From assembly GCA_017441265.1 (NCBI GenBank), contig JAFRYE010000037.1, forward strand, positions 16,557 through 80,556: a stretch of DNA of 64,000 nucleotides, given 5' to 3'. The position numbers were made by a program, and so were the translations under genes. The stretch's first letter is position 1; the number at the start of each line of letters is the position of its first letter. Shown here in pieces: positions 28,287-37,373 of the stretch. The notes under the pieces are model-generated. The model was not told the origin of the DNA, searched no databases, and saw nothing but the letters and a program-made list of their open reading frames with translations. The stretch comes from Lachnospiraceae bacterium. Lineage in GTDB: Bacteria; Bacillota; Clostridia; Lachnospirales; Lachnospiraceae.

Positions 28287-28964
28287 TTATCGGCTTCCGT
28301 CCGATGTCCAAAGGTATAAGAATTCAGTCGTGTTATTCACCACATCAACATAGGCTACAATCGTTGCCGAAGGTACATCTATGAATGCCGTACACTCATC
28401 ATCCACCCAGTATTGAATCACATTCATACCGCTGCCGCCGTAGATGTCGGGAGCATACGCTACCTCGCTAAACCGCTCACATAGTTCTGAAACATCCATG
28501 ATGTTACTCATATGCGAAACTCTATCGGAATAGCCATCAGCATTCATCTCACTAATGATACGTTGAGCTTCTTCCCTTGTGAGTCTCGGGGCGTCCTCCG
28601 GCATAAGCCCCATAATCGTCTTGATTTTCCGGATATACTCCTCCGGCAAGCCCCTCCCCTTCTGATTCTCTGGCAATTGCAAATCCATCAGTTGCTGTTT
28701 CTGTTTTTCATTCGCAATCTTCATACACTTATCGTACAAATCCTCCGGTGGTACTTGCAGCAACACCTCCGAAAAATCTTCATTTATCAAAATCTCATTT
28801 GCAGCAGGAGTCAATTGCTCTTCCACTGTTGATATTCCTTCCGTTTCTTTCTTCACATGGCCGTTATTATCTGCAGACTGTGTTTTTCGATCGCCGCAAG
28901 CACTAAGGATTGTCATTCCCATTACAATGATCAATCCGCACACAATTCTCTTTTTCATATTCAC
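28287..28964 (-). CDS. Lipoprotein of unknown function, paralogue of the next one
   Basis: 225 residues (or 223 if the second ATG at 28958 is used). Signal peptide with lipobox LSAC followed by GDRK. The mature part has no recognised domain; shared segments with the product at 29156 are IRKIKTIMGLMPEDAPRLT, ISEMNADGYSD and YAPDIYGGSGMNVIQYW. Base composition is distinctly lower in GC than flanking genes. No ribosome binding site is visible; instead a long hairpin (28969-29002) ends about five bases before the ATG. Confidence 0.7.
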   Translation of the reverse strand: MNMKKRIVCGLIIVMGMTILSACGDRKTQSADNNGHVKKETEGISTVEEQLTPAANEILINEDFSEVLLQVPPEDLYDKCMKIANEKQKQQLMDLQLPENQKGRGLPEEYIRKIKTIMGLMPEDAPRLTREEAQRIISEMNADGYSDRVSHMSNIMDVSELCERFSEVAYAPDIYGGSGMNVIQYWVDDECTAFIDVPSATIVAYVDVVNNTTEFLYLWTSDGSR

Positions 28965-28968
28965 ACGT

Positions 28969-29002
28969 ATAATCCAATCATCAGGGATGATGCTTGGATT
29001 AT
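28969..29002 (-). promoter_or_regulatory. Hairpin immediately upstream of the 28287 lipoprotein start
   Basis: Inverted repeat of about 14 bp with one mismatch (ATAATCCAA.CATC arms, AGGG loop) covering the place where a ribosome binding site would lie. It may be an RNA control element or a protein site. Confidence 0.5.
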
Positions 29003-29155
29003 TTCCCTTTCTACCGGTTCTCCGGTGTCTTCAACTCATTCTCTGATATAATCTATTCGGCGCTGTGGATCTGTTTCTATATTTCGACAGCTTTGACTGG
29101 TATGAGGTGACTCACCTCTTTTACATGCGCAATTCAAAAAACACGATTGATCCTA

Positions 29156-29836
29156 CTATTCAGTTTCACCTAAATGGTAAATATACTCCCATTCCCATTT
29201 TCCGTTAACCATGTGCGAATAGATGACTCCTGTCGCTCCGCACACTTCTACATACTCGGTTCTCGCATCGTCGAACCAATACTCGACTCTCGAAAGGCCA
29301 CTGCCACCATCAAAATCCGGAGCAAACGCAATTTCATTGAATCGCGCCTTAAATGCACTGCTGTCATCCGCATTCGTTATTTGTTCCGAATAACCATCTG
29401 CTACCATTTCCTGTATGATTCGTTTGGCGTCGGCGAGAGTAAGTCTCGCGACATTCTGCGGAAGTAATCCCATTATGCCAATAATTTCCCTGATGTATTC
29501 ATCTCCCGCGCCGAAAGCCAGTCGTGCCCCCTCGACTTTCAGGTTTTCCAACTGCTGTCTCTGCGTTGTATCAGCAACAGCCAAGCATTTTTCGTACAGG
29601 GAATCCGGTGAAGCATTCAACAGTTCTTCTTTCATCTTCGCCGACAATCCCGTTTTTTCCGAAGCGTCACCTACAGGTGTCAAACTCTCTCCTGGCGACA
29701 GCGAAATCGTTGAATTGTCTGATACCGTCCCCGATTTAGGAGAATCCGTTTCCAACGCTTCGCTCTTTCGGTCTCCGCAAGCACACATCAGAATCACTAT
29801 TCCCAATATTATACATACCAGTGCTTCTCTTTTCAT
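29156..29836 (-). CDS. Lipoprotein of unknown function, paralogue of 28287
   Basis: 226 residues from ATG 29836, which follows GAGGAG; 19 codons of open frame precede it without a ribosome site. Signal peptide with CAC lipobox followed by GDRKSEA. It shares IREIIGIMGLLPQNVARLT, IQEMVADGYSEQ and APDFDGGSGLSRVEYWFDD with its neighbour. No named family. The pair sits in an AT-richer stretch (about 28.0-30.4 kb) between trpS and deoD and may have arrived by transfer. Confidence 0.7.
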   Translation of the reverse strand: MKREALVCIILGIVILMCACGDRKSEALETDSPKSGTVSDNSTISLSPGESLTPVGDASEKTGLSAKMKEELLNASPDSLYEKCLAVADTTQRQQLENLKVEGARLAFGAGDEYIREIIGIMGLLPQNVARLTLADAKRIIQEMVADGYSEQITNADDSSAFKARFNEIAFAPDFDGGSGLSRVEYWFDDARTEYVEVCGATGVIYSHMVNGKWEWEYIYHLGETE

Positions 29837-30411
29837 GTGAAACTCCTCTCTTGTTAATTCCTTTTCTAACCATTCATTCCCATTCGCTTTCAATAGTTCG
29901 ACGATTTCATCGATCTCACTCTACGAAAGCTTGCGATTCTACACGAACCCGGAAATAAACAGTGGAAACAATCCACCATACAAAGCATCTTTGATCCGTC
30001 CGCTTTGATATGCGTTGAAACTCTCCTTAGAGATTACTTATGGAAACTATGCCATCCTCACTTCGCTGAAACACTCCCTTTCTCCGTCAAAAGGCGAATC
30101 GCCGTGTGAGTTGTCGTACGCGCCTACGAAATCAGTCCGCAGCGAATATCACCAATCACGAACCGGAACCGGTTCAACCTCCCAGAATCAAATCCGCAAA
30201 TAGCCTTTCGAGTTCTGAGCACAATTTTGATCCATTCAAACCACCTCCAAAACAAACGTTACTGCATCATGCATCTACGTTCTGTCACCTATAGACTACA
30301 CCATGTGGGCGCTATTTGTCAAGAGGCACGCCAAAAAACCCCCCCGCACACAACATTACTGATCAATGCTGCATTCGGGAGGCTTGGATCATTCGAAAAA
30401 AGCCGTCTTGT
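29837..30411. other. AT-richer non-coding stretch
   Basis: About 575 bp. No gene with a ribosome binding site and family resemblance was found on either strand. It may hold remnants of older genes. The short frames here lack any coding support. Confidence 0.4.
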
Positions 30412-31161
30412 CTATCTCCTATCCATCTTCACCGCAACCGAGAGAGCCAGCCGCATCATCTCCGTAAACGATGTCTGGCGCGCTTCCGCCGGAAGGTTCT
30501 CGCCGGTGACGAGATGATCCGAAATCGTACAAATGGCAAGCGCACGTTTTCCCGCGCGGGCCGCATTCATAAACAGGCCGGCCGCTTCCATCTCGACAGC
30601 CAACACGCCCATTTTGCCCCAGGCCGCAAGCGGCTGCTCCGCATCCGTGAAACTCTCCGGGTCACCGTAGAAGCGATCGCTGGAAACAATGTTGCCGACG
30701 TGATAATTCAAATCCAGTTCTTTTGCGGATTCCACCGCAGTGGAAAGCAGCGTGTAATCGCTGATGGCCGAAAATGTTCCCGGCAGATTGTACTGCTTTA
30801 CGAAATTGCTGTCGTAGCACGCTCCCTGCGCGATGACGATGTCGCGCACCTTCACTTTCGGGCTGTACGCCCCGGCGGAGCCGATGCGGATAATGTTCTC
30901 CACATCGAAGAAATTGTACAGCTCATGGCTGTAAATGCCGACGGACGGAATGCCCATACCGCTCGCCATAACGCTCACTCTCACGCCTTCATACGTGCCG
31001 GTGTAGCCCTGAATCCCGCGAACGTTATTCACCAGCACGGCGTCCTTCAAAAACGTCTCGGCGATAAATTTCGCGCGAAGCGGATCGCCGGGCATAAGGA
31101 CGGTCTTCGCAAAATCCTCCGGAGTGCATGCAATGTGCGGTGTCGGATAGTTCTTTCCCAT
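30412..31161 (-). CDS. deoD: Purine-nucleoside phosphorylase (DeoD type)
   Basis: 249 residues from ATG 31161 (MGKNYPTPHIACTPEDFA). Family motifs: VLMPGDPLRAKFIAE, GMGIPSVGIYSHELY, RIGSAGAY, and AVEMEAAGLF near the C-terminus. It splits purine (deoxy)nucleosides with phosphate to base and (deoxy)ribose-1-phosphate. An upstream start is possible but would lack the conserved beginning. It lies 40 bp downstream of deoC in the same direction, a standard nucleoside salvage pair. Confidence 0.93.
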   Translation of the reverse strand: MGKNYPTPHIACTPEDFAKTVLMPGDPLRAKFIAETFLKDAVLVNNVRGIQGYTGTYEGVRVSVMASGMGIPSVGIYSHELYNFFDVENIIRIGSAGAYSPKVKVRDIVIAQGACYDSNFVKQYNLPGTFSAISDYTLLSTAVESAKELDLNYHVGNIVSSDRFYGDPESFTDAEQPLAAWGKMGVLAVEMEAAGLFMNAARAGKRALAICTISDHLVTGENLPAEARQTSFTEMMRLALSVAVKMDRR

Positions 31162-31201
31162 AGTTGTAAACCCCTTTCCGTGACCTGACGTCACCCGTAT
31201 T

Positions 31202-31888
31202 TTACGAAAAATAACTCAAATCCGTGTGGTTGCTCTCACTGAGCATGGATTTCACTTCACTCACGATCTTGCTCGTTCCGAGCCGGCTCGCGCCGAGTTT
31301 GATAAACTCCTCCGCATCCTCGATGGAACGAATCCCGCCGGCAGCCTTGACCTTCTTGCCCTTGCAGTGGAGCGCCATCAGCTCAACGTCATGGAACGTA
31401 GCGCCGCCTCCGCCGAAGCCCGTAGATGTCTTGATGTAATCCGCATCCGACCGGGATACGACGTCGCACAGGGCCAGTTTCTCCACCTCCGTGAGTTTGC
31501 AGGTCTCAATGATGACTTTGAGGAGGCGTCCCTCGCAGGACTTCTTTACGGCATTGATCTCCGCCAGAACGTCCTCGTAGCGACCTTCTTTGACCGTTCC
31601 TACGTTGATCACCATATCGATCTCCGCAGCGCCGTTGGCAACCGCATCCGAAGCCTCGGCACACTTGGCGGCAGTCGTCTGGTAACCGTTCGGGAATCCG
31701 ATCACGGTACAGATCGGCACCTTTCCTCCCGCATACTCCGCCGCCCGCTTCACATAGCACGGCGGAATGCAGACGCTTGCGGTATGAAACCGCACTCCGT
31801 CATCCACAATTCCACGAATGTCCTCCCAGGTCGCCGTCACCGACAGCAACGTGTGATCCACACAGTTCAACAGCTGTTGAATCTCCAT
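31202..31888 (-). CDS. deoC: Deoxyribose-phosphate aldolase
   Basis: 228 residues. Starts [15 protein letters not shown]; active-site segments are VIETCKLTE and the Schiff-base lysine in [14 protein letters not shown]. It cleaves 2-deoxyribose-5-phosphate to acetaldehyde and glyceraldehyde-3-phosphate. ATG follows GGAAGGAAACGG; the word GGAAAATG (31886-31893) includes the start codon. Forms an operon with deoD. Confidence 0.95.
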   Translation of the reverse strand: MEIQQLLNCVDHTLLSVTATWEDIRGIVDDGVRFHTASVCIPPCYVKRAAEYAGGKVPICTVIGFPNGYQTTAAKCAEASDAVANGAAEIDMVINVGTVKEGRYEDVLAEINAVKKSCEGRLLKVIIETCKLTEVEKLALCDVVSRSDADYIKTSTGFGGGGATFHDVELMALHCKGKKVKAAGGIRSIEDAEEFIKLGASRLGTSKIVSEVKSMLSESNHTDLSYFS

Positions 31889-31923
31889 TTTCCGTTTCCT
31901 TCCTTTCCGCTCTTTTTTTTATC

Positions 31924-32979
31924 TCAATTCCATCCCGGCATCCCGGTGATCTTTTCCGCTAACACTCTCGCGTCCCGCTCGTGCGTTTTCGCGCTCGGAT
32001 GCCAGTCCACGGCAAGCCCGTCTCGCGCCTCATCCTGCGGTTCGAAGAACATCGTATCGATCGTTGTTCCTGCGTGCGTCTCGCGAAACAGCGTCACGGC
32101 CTTCCTTACGCTCTCACACAGCCGCCCGTCCATCGTCCCGAGGACGCACAGGATCGACGCTCCCGGGTTGCACGCGGCGATCGTACCGAGGAACTCCGCA
32201 TACGCATTTGCGAAAACCGCCCTGCGATCGGCGTCGTCCCCGCAGTAACTGGCGTCATTGGTGCCGAGGTTGACCACGACGAGATCCGGCCGAAACTTCG
32301 TAAAATCCCACGCGATATCGACCGGCTTGGCCTGCCCCGCGAAGGCTCCGTAGGAATCTCCCATGGTCCCGTAGATTGGCGGGACGGTGCACTCCGACCG
32401 TATGGTTCCGGTCTCCGTGTAGCCCGAGATGATCCCGTATCCGCTGAACGAAACCAGGCTGTAATCGGCCCTCAGGAGTTTCGCCGTGCGGTAGGCGTAC
32501 GCCTTTGTGGCATCCTCGTTGGCTGTCTTATACAATTCTCCGAGCCTTCCGTCCACCCCGTATCCGCAGGTGATGGAGTCCCCGACAAATTCGATCCGGT
32601 GCTTTCCCTCCGGCGTCGGACGCAGCTCTCCGTCCGCGTCCACCGCGGAAATCCCGAGGGTCGAGTCCGCGCTCTCCGACAGTTTCACCACGCGCACCAC
32701 ATGCGTGCGCACATCCGGAGTGTGAACTACGTTATGGCTCGCGCGCCCCGTCTCGTCCGGCGTCGCATCCACGACGCGCACGTCATCCACCTCGATCGCG
32801 TACCGCGGGCTGTGAACCATATCCCCGCTCAGGGCGTCCCCCGTCAGTTTCACCGTGCATGTTGTTCCGGTGAAGGTCATCTCCGCTCCGGAGGCGGAAT
32901 AACTCATCCAAAGGGTTCCGTCCGATTCCCACGTCCGGCCCAGCAGTTTTGCGCAGGCCGCCGTTATTGTCTGTTCCAT
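31924..32979 (-). CDS. SGNH acetylesterase of the CE2 type
   Basis: 351 residues from ATG 32979 after CAGGAGAG. An N-terminal jelly-roll (about 1-125) precedes the SGNH core, the arrangement of CE2 acetylxylan/acetylmannan esterases: FVGDSITCGYGV (Ser), VVNLGTNDASY (Asn) and DWHPS (Asp/His). No signal peptide, so it acts on imported acetylated oligosaccharides. It overlaps the end of the decarboxylase-like gene by 16 bases. A third SGNH enzyme in this window, not closely related to the pair at 16876 and 20513. Confidence 0.85.
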   Translation of the reverse strand: MEQTITAACAKLLGRTWESDGTLWMSYSASGAEMTFTGTTCTVKLTGDALSGDMVHSPRYAIEVDDVRVVDATPDETGRASHNVVHTPDVRTHVVRVVKLSESADSTLGISAVDADGELRPTPEGKHRIEFVGDSITCGYGVDGRLGELYKTANEDATKAYAYRTAKLLRADYSLVSFSGYGIISGYTETGTIRSECTVPPIYGTMGDSYGAFAGQAKPVDIAWDFTKFRPDLVVVNLGTNDASYCGDDADRRAVFANAYAEFLGTIAACNPGASILCVLGTMDGRLCESVRKAVTLFRETHAGTTIDTMFFEPQDEARDGLAVDWHPSAKTHERDARVLAEKITGMPGWN

Positions 32980-34379
32980 ATCGCGCTCTCCTGTGATTTC
33001 CAAACCGGTTCCTTCGCCACACGGACACGACCTCGCACGTACTGCGGAGCATCCGCGCCCAGCACTTCACCGCTCATATAGACCGGCACGCAGGGCGGCA
33101 TGCTGACCGCCGGCTCCGTCAACACTCTGCCGGCGCAATGCGCGGCATCGACATATTCGCTCTCCGCAAGAACGGCTTCGGCGGGGCTTAAGACCCGAAC
33201 CGGCGCCGGAATACGCCCGCTGCGGGGCTCCGCTTCACTCTTCACTCCGGTCTCCGTCTTCGGTAAGGGCTTTGCCTCTGCGGCGATTGCCAGCAGCGCC
33301 TTTCCCACCGCCTGCAGATCACTCTGCGGCGCCGTCACGCCGAACATCAGCACGACGAAATCCCGGTCGCAGTACTCCGCCTCGATCCCGCGTTCCCGAA
33401 GGGCTTCTCCGAGCGCCAATCCGTCGGAAAATACCGTTCCTGCCGCGAGGGTAATCTTCAGCCGTTCGTCGCCGTACAGCACATATCCCGCAGTTTGCAG
33501 GCTGCTTTTCAGAGCGTCCACGGCTCGCGCCGCCCGCTCGACGGCATTGCCGTTGTCCGCCAGATACGCATTGCACAGATCCAGTGACTGCAGGATCAGA
33601 TAGGACGGGCTTGTGGTGGCAAAGATCGACAGCGCTGCACGGGCATTTTCCGCCAGAAAATGATCGGTGAGCGCGGAAACCTGCAAATACGCTCCTCCCG
33701 TCAGAACCGGCAGGGTTTTGTGCGCGGAATCGCAGCAGATGTCCGCTCCGAGATCCATCGGATGCGCGCTCTGCGCAAGAAATTTCAGATAGGCGCCGTG
33801 AGCGTTGTCCACGGCAAGAAGACATCCCGGGGTGTGGCAGACTTCCGCCAGCCCCGCGATATCGGCTGTCTTTCCTAGATAATCCGGACTTGTGACGTAC
33901 ACCGCCGTCGGCATCTCTCCTCTCGCCCGGCAGTCGTCCATCCGCTCCGCCAGCTCCTCCGGCGTGACGGTGCAGCTCACGAACGATTCCGTAACATGCG
34001 GCATGATCCACTCGACGTCAACGCCAGTGAGGGAGACGGCGTCCAGAAAGGACCGGTGCACATTGCGCGCCGCCAGGATCCTCGGCTTTCTGCCCAGATG
34101 CAGCGCGAACTTCTTCAACAAAAACACCATGGCGCGCACGCACAGTGAGGAGCCCTCCGTCGAGTAAAATGTCCGGCATCCGAACAAAACTCCGGCGTTG
34201 GCCTCGCTCTCCGCGATGATGCCGCAGGGCTGCGAGAGCACGTCGGCTCCGGCAATCTCCGTGATATCCGAGAGTTCCGCTCCGAGCGGCCCGGGAACAC
34301 CTTTGTGTCCGGGCATATGCATGCGGACGGTTCCGCTTTCGCGGTATTCCTGTACAAAATCAAAGATCGGTGTGTTCAT
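32964..34379 (-). CDS. PLP-dependent Orn/Lys/Arg decarboxylase-family protein
   Basis: 471 residues from ATG 34379. The N-terminus has the family motif MHMPGHKG; the PLP lysine lies in DSAHKTLPVLTGGAYL (about residue 220). The length is that of the short aminotransferase-fold type (SpeA/YaaO-like) found in Firmicutes, not the large biosynthetic enzymes. Substrate could be arginine or lysine. The Pro-rich last 110 residues include PVYMSGEVLGADAPQYVRGR, the usual C-terminal subdomain. The start codon is embedded in GGAAAATG (34377-34384). Confidence 0.83.
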   Translation of the reverse strand: MNTPIFDFVQEYRESGTVRMHMPGHKGVPGPLGAELSDITEIAGADVLSQPCGIIAESEANAGVLFGCRTFYSTEGSSLCVRAMVFLLKKFALHLGRKPRILAARNVHRSFLDAVSLTGVDVEWIMPHVTESFVSCTVTPEELAERMDDCRARGEMPTAVYVTSPDYLGKTADIAGLAEVCHTPGCLLAVDNAHGAYLKFLAQSAHPMDLGADICCDSAHKTLPVLTGGAYLQVSALTDHFLAENARAALSIFATTSPSYLILQSLDLCNAYLADNGNAVERAARAVDALKSSLQTAGYVLYGDERLKITLAAGTVFSDGLALGEALRERGIEAEYCDRDFVVLMFGVTAPQSDLQAVGKALLAIAAEAKPLPKTETGVKSEAEPRSGRIPAPVRVLSPAEAVLAESEYVDAAHCAGRVLTEPAVSMPPCVPVYMSGEVLGADAPQYVRGRVRVAKEPVWKSQESAIWNRQ

Positions 34380-34433
34380 TTTCCTCTTTGTCCCCGGCGA
34401 CATGGTTGTCGCCGTCATTCTCCTCCTGACGGT

Positions 34434-35819
34434 TCACTGCTCCCCGTCATCCTCCTCCGACCGTTCCGCCACCTTGAGAGCGATCGCGCACTCCAGTCTC
34501 TTGCGGAACAGATCGCAGCCGTACGCGTACACGCCGCGCACCGAACCGGTCGCATGGTAGGCGTTGGCCGCACATCCGCCGGCGCAGTACAACCTCGCCC
34601 AGCAATCGCGGCACTCCTCGCGGGCATAGACATTGCAGCTCGCGAAATCCTCCTGCACCGAAATGTTGGAAACTCCGTTCCAAATGTCGCCGAGTTTAAA
34701 CGGTTCCTCACCGACAAACTGGTGGCAGGGATACAGATCGCCCCACGGCGTCACCGCCATGTACTCCGTGCCCGATCCGCAGCCGCTGATCCGCTTGTAA
34801 ATGCAGGGACCGTCCTCGAGATCGATCATGTAGTGATAGAACGTAAAAGGCCGTCCTTTCTTTCTCCTCTGTTCCATCAACTCCGCGAGTTTCTCGTACT
34901 GCTCGCAGACGATCGCCTTATCCTCCTCCGTGAGCGCCATCGGATCACCGGGTGCGCACACCACAGGCTCCATGCTCAGCTCCGTGAAACCGAGATCGAG
35001 CATCACTTTGATGTCCTCGAGGAAGTCCGGGTTGGCATGGGTAAATGTCCCGCGAATGTAGTAATTCTTACCGCCTCTCGCCTCGACAAAGCGCTGAAAT
35101 TTCGGGACGATCACATCCCAGCTGCCTCGCCCCGCATAATCCTTGCGGAACCGGTCATGCACCTCCTTGCGCCCGTCCAGACTCAGCACGACATTGTGCA
35201 TCTCCCGGTTGGCGTACTCGATCACCTCATCGTCCACAAGCATTCCGTTTGTGGTGAGTGTGAAACGGAAATTCTTGCCGTGCTCCTGCTCGATGCTTCT
35301 CGCGTACTCGACGATCTCTTTCACCACACCCCAGTTCATGAGCGGCTCTCCGCCGAAGAAGTCGACCTCGAGATTGTGCCGTTTTCCGGAGTTTTCGATC
35401 AGGAAATCGATCGCCCGTTTTCCGGTCTCCGCGCTCATCAGCGCCCGCTCACCGTGAAACCGTCCCTGGCTCGCGAAGCAGTAGGAACAGTTCAGGTTGC
35501 AGGTGTGCGCCACATGAAGGCACAACGCCTTCACGACGCCGCTTGTCCGGGCCTTCAGCTCGCCGGCCATCGGCGCGAACGTGTCCTTCGCAAACAGCTG
35601 CCCGCCTGCGGCAAGTTCCGCGATCTCGTCGTAGATCTCCGCAAGTTCCGCGTCGTCCACATCGTCATACCGGCCGTGCAGGGCTGCGATCGCCCCGTCC
35701 CGGTCAACGGACTCAAAGAGGCCGATCATATCGTAGGTCGCGTCGTCCACCTCGTGGATCGAGCCCGATGCGATATCCATGACGATGTTGCGGCCGCCCA
35801 GTTTATATTGATGTATCAC
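34434..35819 (-). CDS. scfB: SCIFF radical SAM/SPASM maturase
   Basis: 461 residues. An N-terminal peptide-recognition region (about 1-95) is followed by the radical SAM core with CNLNCSYCF (three Fe-S cysteines) and FFGGEPLMNW, then a SPASM domain with further cysteines, for example CGSGTEYMAVTPWGDLYPCHQF and ARLYCAGGCAANAYH. This family forms thioether cross-links in the six-cysteine peptide SCIFF. The precursor gene is just upstream on the same strand. A terminator hairpin between the two (35830-35856) probably sets excess precursor over enzyme. Confidence 0.93.
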   Translation of the reverse strand: MIHQYKLGGRNIVMDIASGSIHEVDDATYDMIGLFESVDRDGAIAALHGRYDDVDDAELAEIYDEIAELAAGGQLFAKDTFAPMAGELKARTSGVVKALCLHVAHTCNLNCSYCFASQGRFHGERALMSAETGKRAIDFLIENSGKRHNLEVDFFGGEPLMNWGVVKEIVEYARSIEQEHGKNFRFTLTTNGMLVDDEVIEYANREMHNVVLSLDGRKEVHDRFRKDYAGRGSWDVIVPKFQRFVEARGGKNYYIRGTFTHANPDFLEDIKVMLDLGFTELSMEPVVCAPGDPMALTEEDKAIVCEQYEKLAELMEQRRKKGRPFTFYHYMIDLEDGPCIYKRISGCGSGTEYMAVTPWGDLYPCHQFVGEEPFKLGDIWNGVSNISVQEDFASCNVYAREECRDCWARLYCAGGCAANAYHATGSVRGVYAYGCDLFRKRLECAIALKVAERSEEDDGEQ

Positions 35820-35829
35820 CGTAATCCTC

Positions 35830-35856
35830 CTAAAAAAATATCGCCCGTCAGGGCGA
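35830..35856 (-). terminator. Terminator/attenuator between scfA and scfB
   Basis: Stem TCGCCC/GGGCGA with a 4-nt loop, followed on the minus strand by a run of seven T. Read-through is needed to express scfB. Confidence 0.8.
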
Positions 35857-35872
35857 CATTTTTATTCTTCAA

Positions 35873-36028
35873 TTACTTGCTGCTCTTCTCGCATTTCTGA
35901 TTTGCGATTCCGCAGCTCGTCTTGCATGCCGACTGGCAGGATGTCTGGCACTCGCCGCAGCCGCCCTTCTTTGCGCTCTCGCAGAGATTGCGAGTCGGCA
36001 TCGTATTGATGTGCTTCTTTGCTTTCAT
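35873..36028 (-). CDS. scfA: SCIFF ribosomal peptide precursor
   Basis: 51 residues from ATG 36028 after AGGAGG. The core GGCGECQTSCQSACKTSC is nearly identical to the SCIFF consensus of Clostridia; scfB next to it confirms the assignment. Cysteines are at 16, 24, 27, 31, 35, 39 and 46, i.e. seven rather than six, the extra one being Cys16 in the leader part. The gene has its own strong promoter. Biological role of SCIFF is unknown. Confidence 0.95.
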   Translation of the reverse strand: MKAKKHINTMPTRNLCESAKKGGCGECQTSCQSACKTSCGIANQKCEKSSK

Positions 36029-36074
36029 AAAAACCTCCTGTAGCGCTTGTTGCGCTGTTCGAACATCTGCGTTC

Positions 36075-36103
36075 AGTTTAACGGATTCCGCGCAAAATGT
36101 CAA
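36075..36103 (-). promoter_or_regulatory. Promoter of scfA
   Basis: Minus strand TTGACA (36103-36098), 17 bp, TAAACT (36080-36075). Confidence 0.8.
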
Positions 36104-36109
36104 TAGCGA

Positions 36110-36364
36110 TCATTCGCCGCGCAGATATGCCTCGATATCCTTCATCGCAGCTTCCTCATCCGCGCCGTTCACCGTCACCGTCACATTGGATCCGGTCGGC
36201 AGCGCGAGGCTCATCATACCCATGATGCTCTTCGCATTGACTTTCTTGTTCTCACACTGTACGTAGACACTGCTGTCGTACCTGCTTGCCACCTGTACCA
36301 ACAGGGCTATCGGTCTTCCGCCGAGACCGTTTGGAATGTTTACCGTCATTTCCTTAGAAATCAT
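36110..36364 (-). CDS. crh: Crh-like HPr paralogue without the PTS histidine
   Basis: 84 residues with the HPr fold. At the active-site loop the usual GLHARP is GLGGRP: position 15 is Gly, so it cannot accept phosphate from enzyme I. The regulatory Ser46 is kept (NAKSIMGMM), the site phosphorylated by HprK, whose gene is 3 kb upstream. This is the pattern of Crh, a carbon-catabolite co-repressor partner of CcpA. It follows whiA, as crh does in Bacillus; its ribosome site GGAGG lies in the last codons of whiA. Confidence 0.85.
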   Translation of the reverse strand: MISKEMTVNIPNGLGGRPIALLVQVASRYDSSVYVQCENKKVNAKSIMGMMSLALPTGSNVTVTVNGADEEAAMKDIEAYLRGE

Positions 36365-36368
36365 TGAC

Positions 36369-37331
36369 TCAACCTCCTTCTTTCAACCGTAACCCCTCAG
36401 CTATCTCACATAGTTTCTGCAGCCGGTGATTGACCCCTGACCTTCCCAGAGGCGGCACCGTATACTTCCCCAGTTCCGTAAGCGACGCTTCCGGATACCG
36501 AATCCGAAGCTCCGCCATCTCCCGAAGCTCCTCGGGCAATCCCTGCAGACCGGTTGTCTGCGAGATCCGCTCGATCGCTTCTATCTGTCGATTGGCAGCG
36601 CGCATCGTCTTGCCGATGTTGAACACTTCACAGTTCACTTTTCGCTGAACTTCCGCACGCTTACTCCGCACCACACGAATATCCTCGAACCGGACTCTCG
36701 CCGCCGTTGAATCGATGATCGTCAGCGCGTCGGCCACCTGATCCGCGTCCTTCAGATATACCGCGTATGACCCTCGCCGCTCCCATAACTTCGGCTCGCA
36801 GCCAAACCGCTCGAACACCCCGATAAGAATCTCTCCGAAGGATGCCGTCGGTGCGGAAATCTCAAAATGATACGATTTTTCGGGATTGTTGATCGCTCCT
36901 CCCATCAAAAAGCAGCCCCGCGCAAAACTCCGTGCACAGCAATCCGCTTTCGGCTGGTGAAACGGCCAATCCGCCAAGGGTTCCGCCGTCCCGAGCGCTG
37001 TCCGCGCAGGAACCTCAAACCCCATCTCCTCTATGCAGTTTCGCACCTCGCGACCGCCCTCCGCACGCACGTAAAATGCCGTACCTGCGCGGTTTGCAGA
37101 CGGTGTTACCCCTGCAACAATGTTCATATTATAGGACTTTCTGAGAAAAGTAAAGCACTTTTTCGCAATATTTTCTTTTTCTGTAGAAAAAATGAGGATG
37201 CACGATCCGTCGTCCCGGAGTTCCGCCGTCCCGCCGTAATACATGAACGCGGAGAGCTCCGCGATGCAGCAATGCCGCTTCGCCGGAATCTTTCCGGCCA
37301 GTTCCTCTTTCAGGTCTGTGGAAAATGACAT
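36369..37331 (-). CDS. whiA: WhiA DNA-binding protein
   Basis: 320 residues: N-terminal homing-endonuclease-like half (RGCFLMGGAINNPEKSYHFEI) and a C-terminal helix-turn-helix (LREMAELRIRYPEASLTELGKYT). In Firmicutes WhiA influences cell division and chromosome segregation. ATG 37331 after GGGAGG. Between murB and whiA there is no rapZ or yvcK gene, which usually accompany whiA. Codons 2-4 contain CATTTTCC. Confidence 0.95.
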   Translation of the reverse strand: MSFSTDLKEELAGKIPAKRHCCIAELSAFMYYGGTAELRDDGSCILIFSTEKENIAKKCFTFLRKSYNMNIVAGVTPSANRAGTAFYVRAEGGREVRNCIEEMGFEVPARTALGTAEPLADWPFHQPKADCCARSFARGCFLMGGAINNPEKSYHFEISAPTASFGEILIGVFERFGCEPKLWERRGSYAVYLKDADQVADALTIIDSTAARVRFEDIRVVRSKRAEVQRKVNCEVFNIGKTMRAANRQIEAIERISQTTGLQGLPEELREMAELRIRYPEASLTELGKYTVPPLGRSGVNHRLQKLCEIAEGLRLKEGG

Positions 37332-37373
37332 GCGTCCTCCCCTCTGCCCGCGAACCCGTCGCGAACGTTTTCC

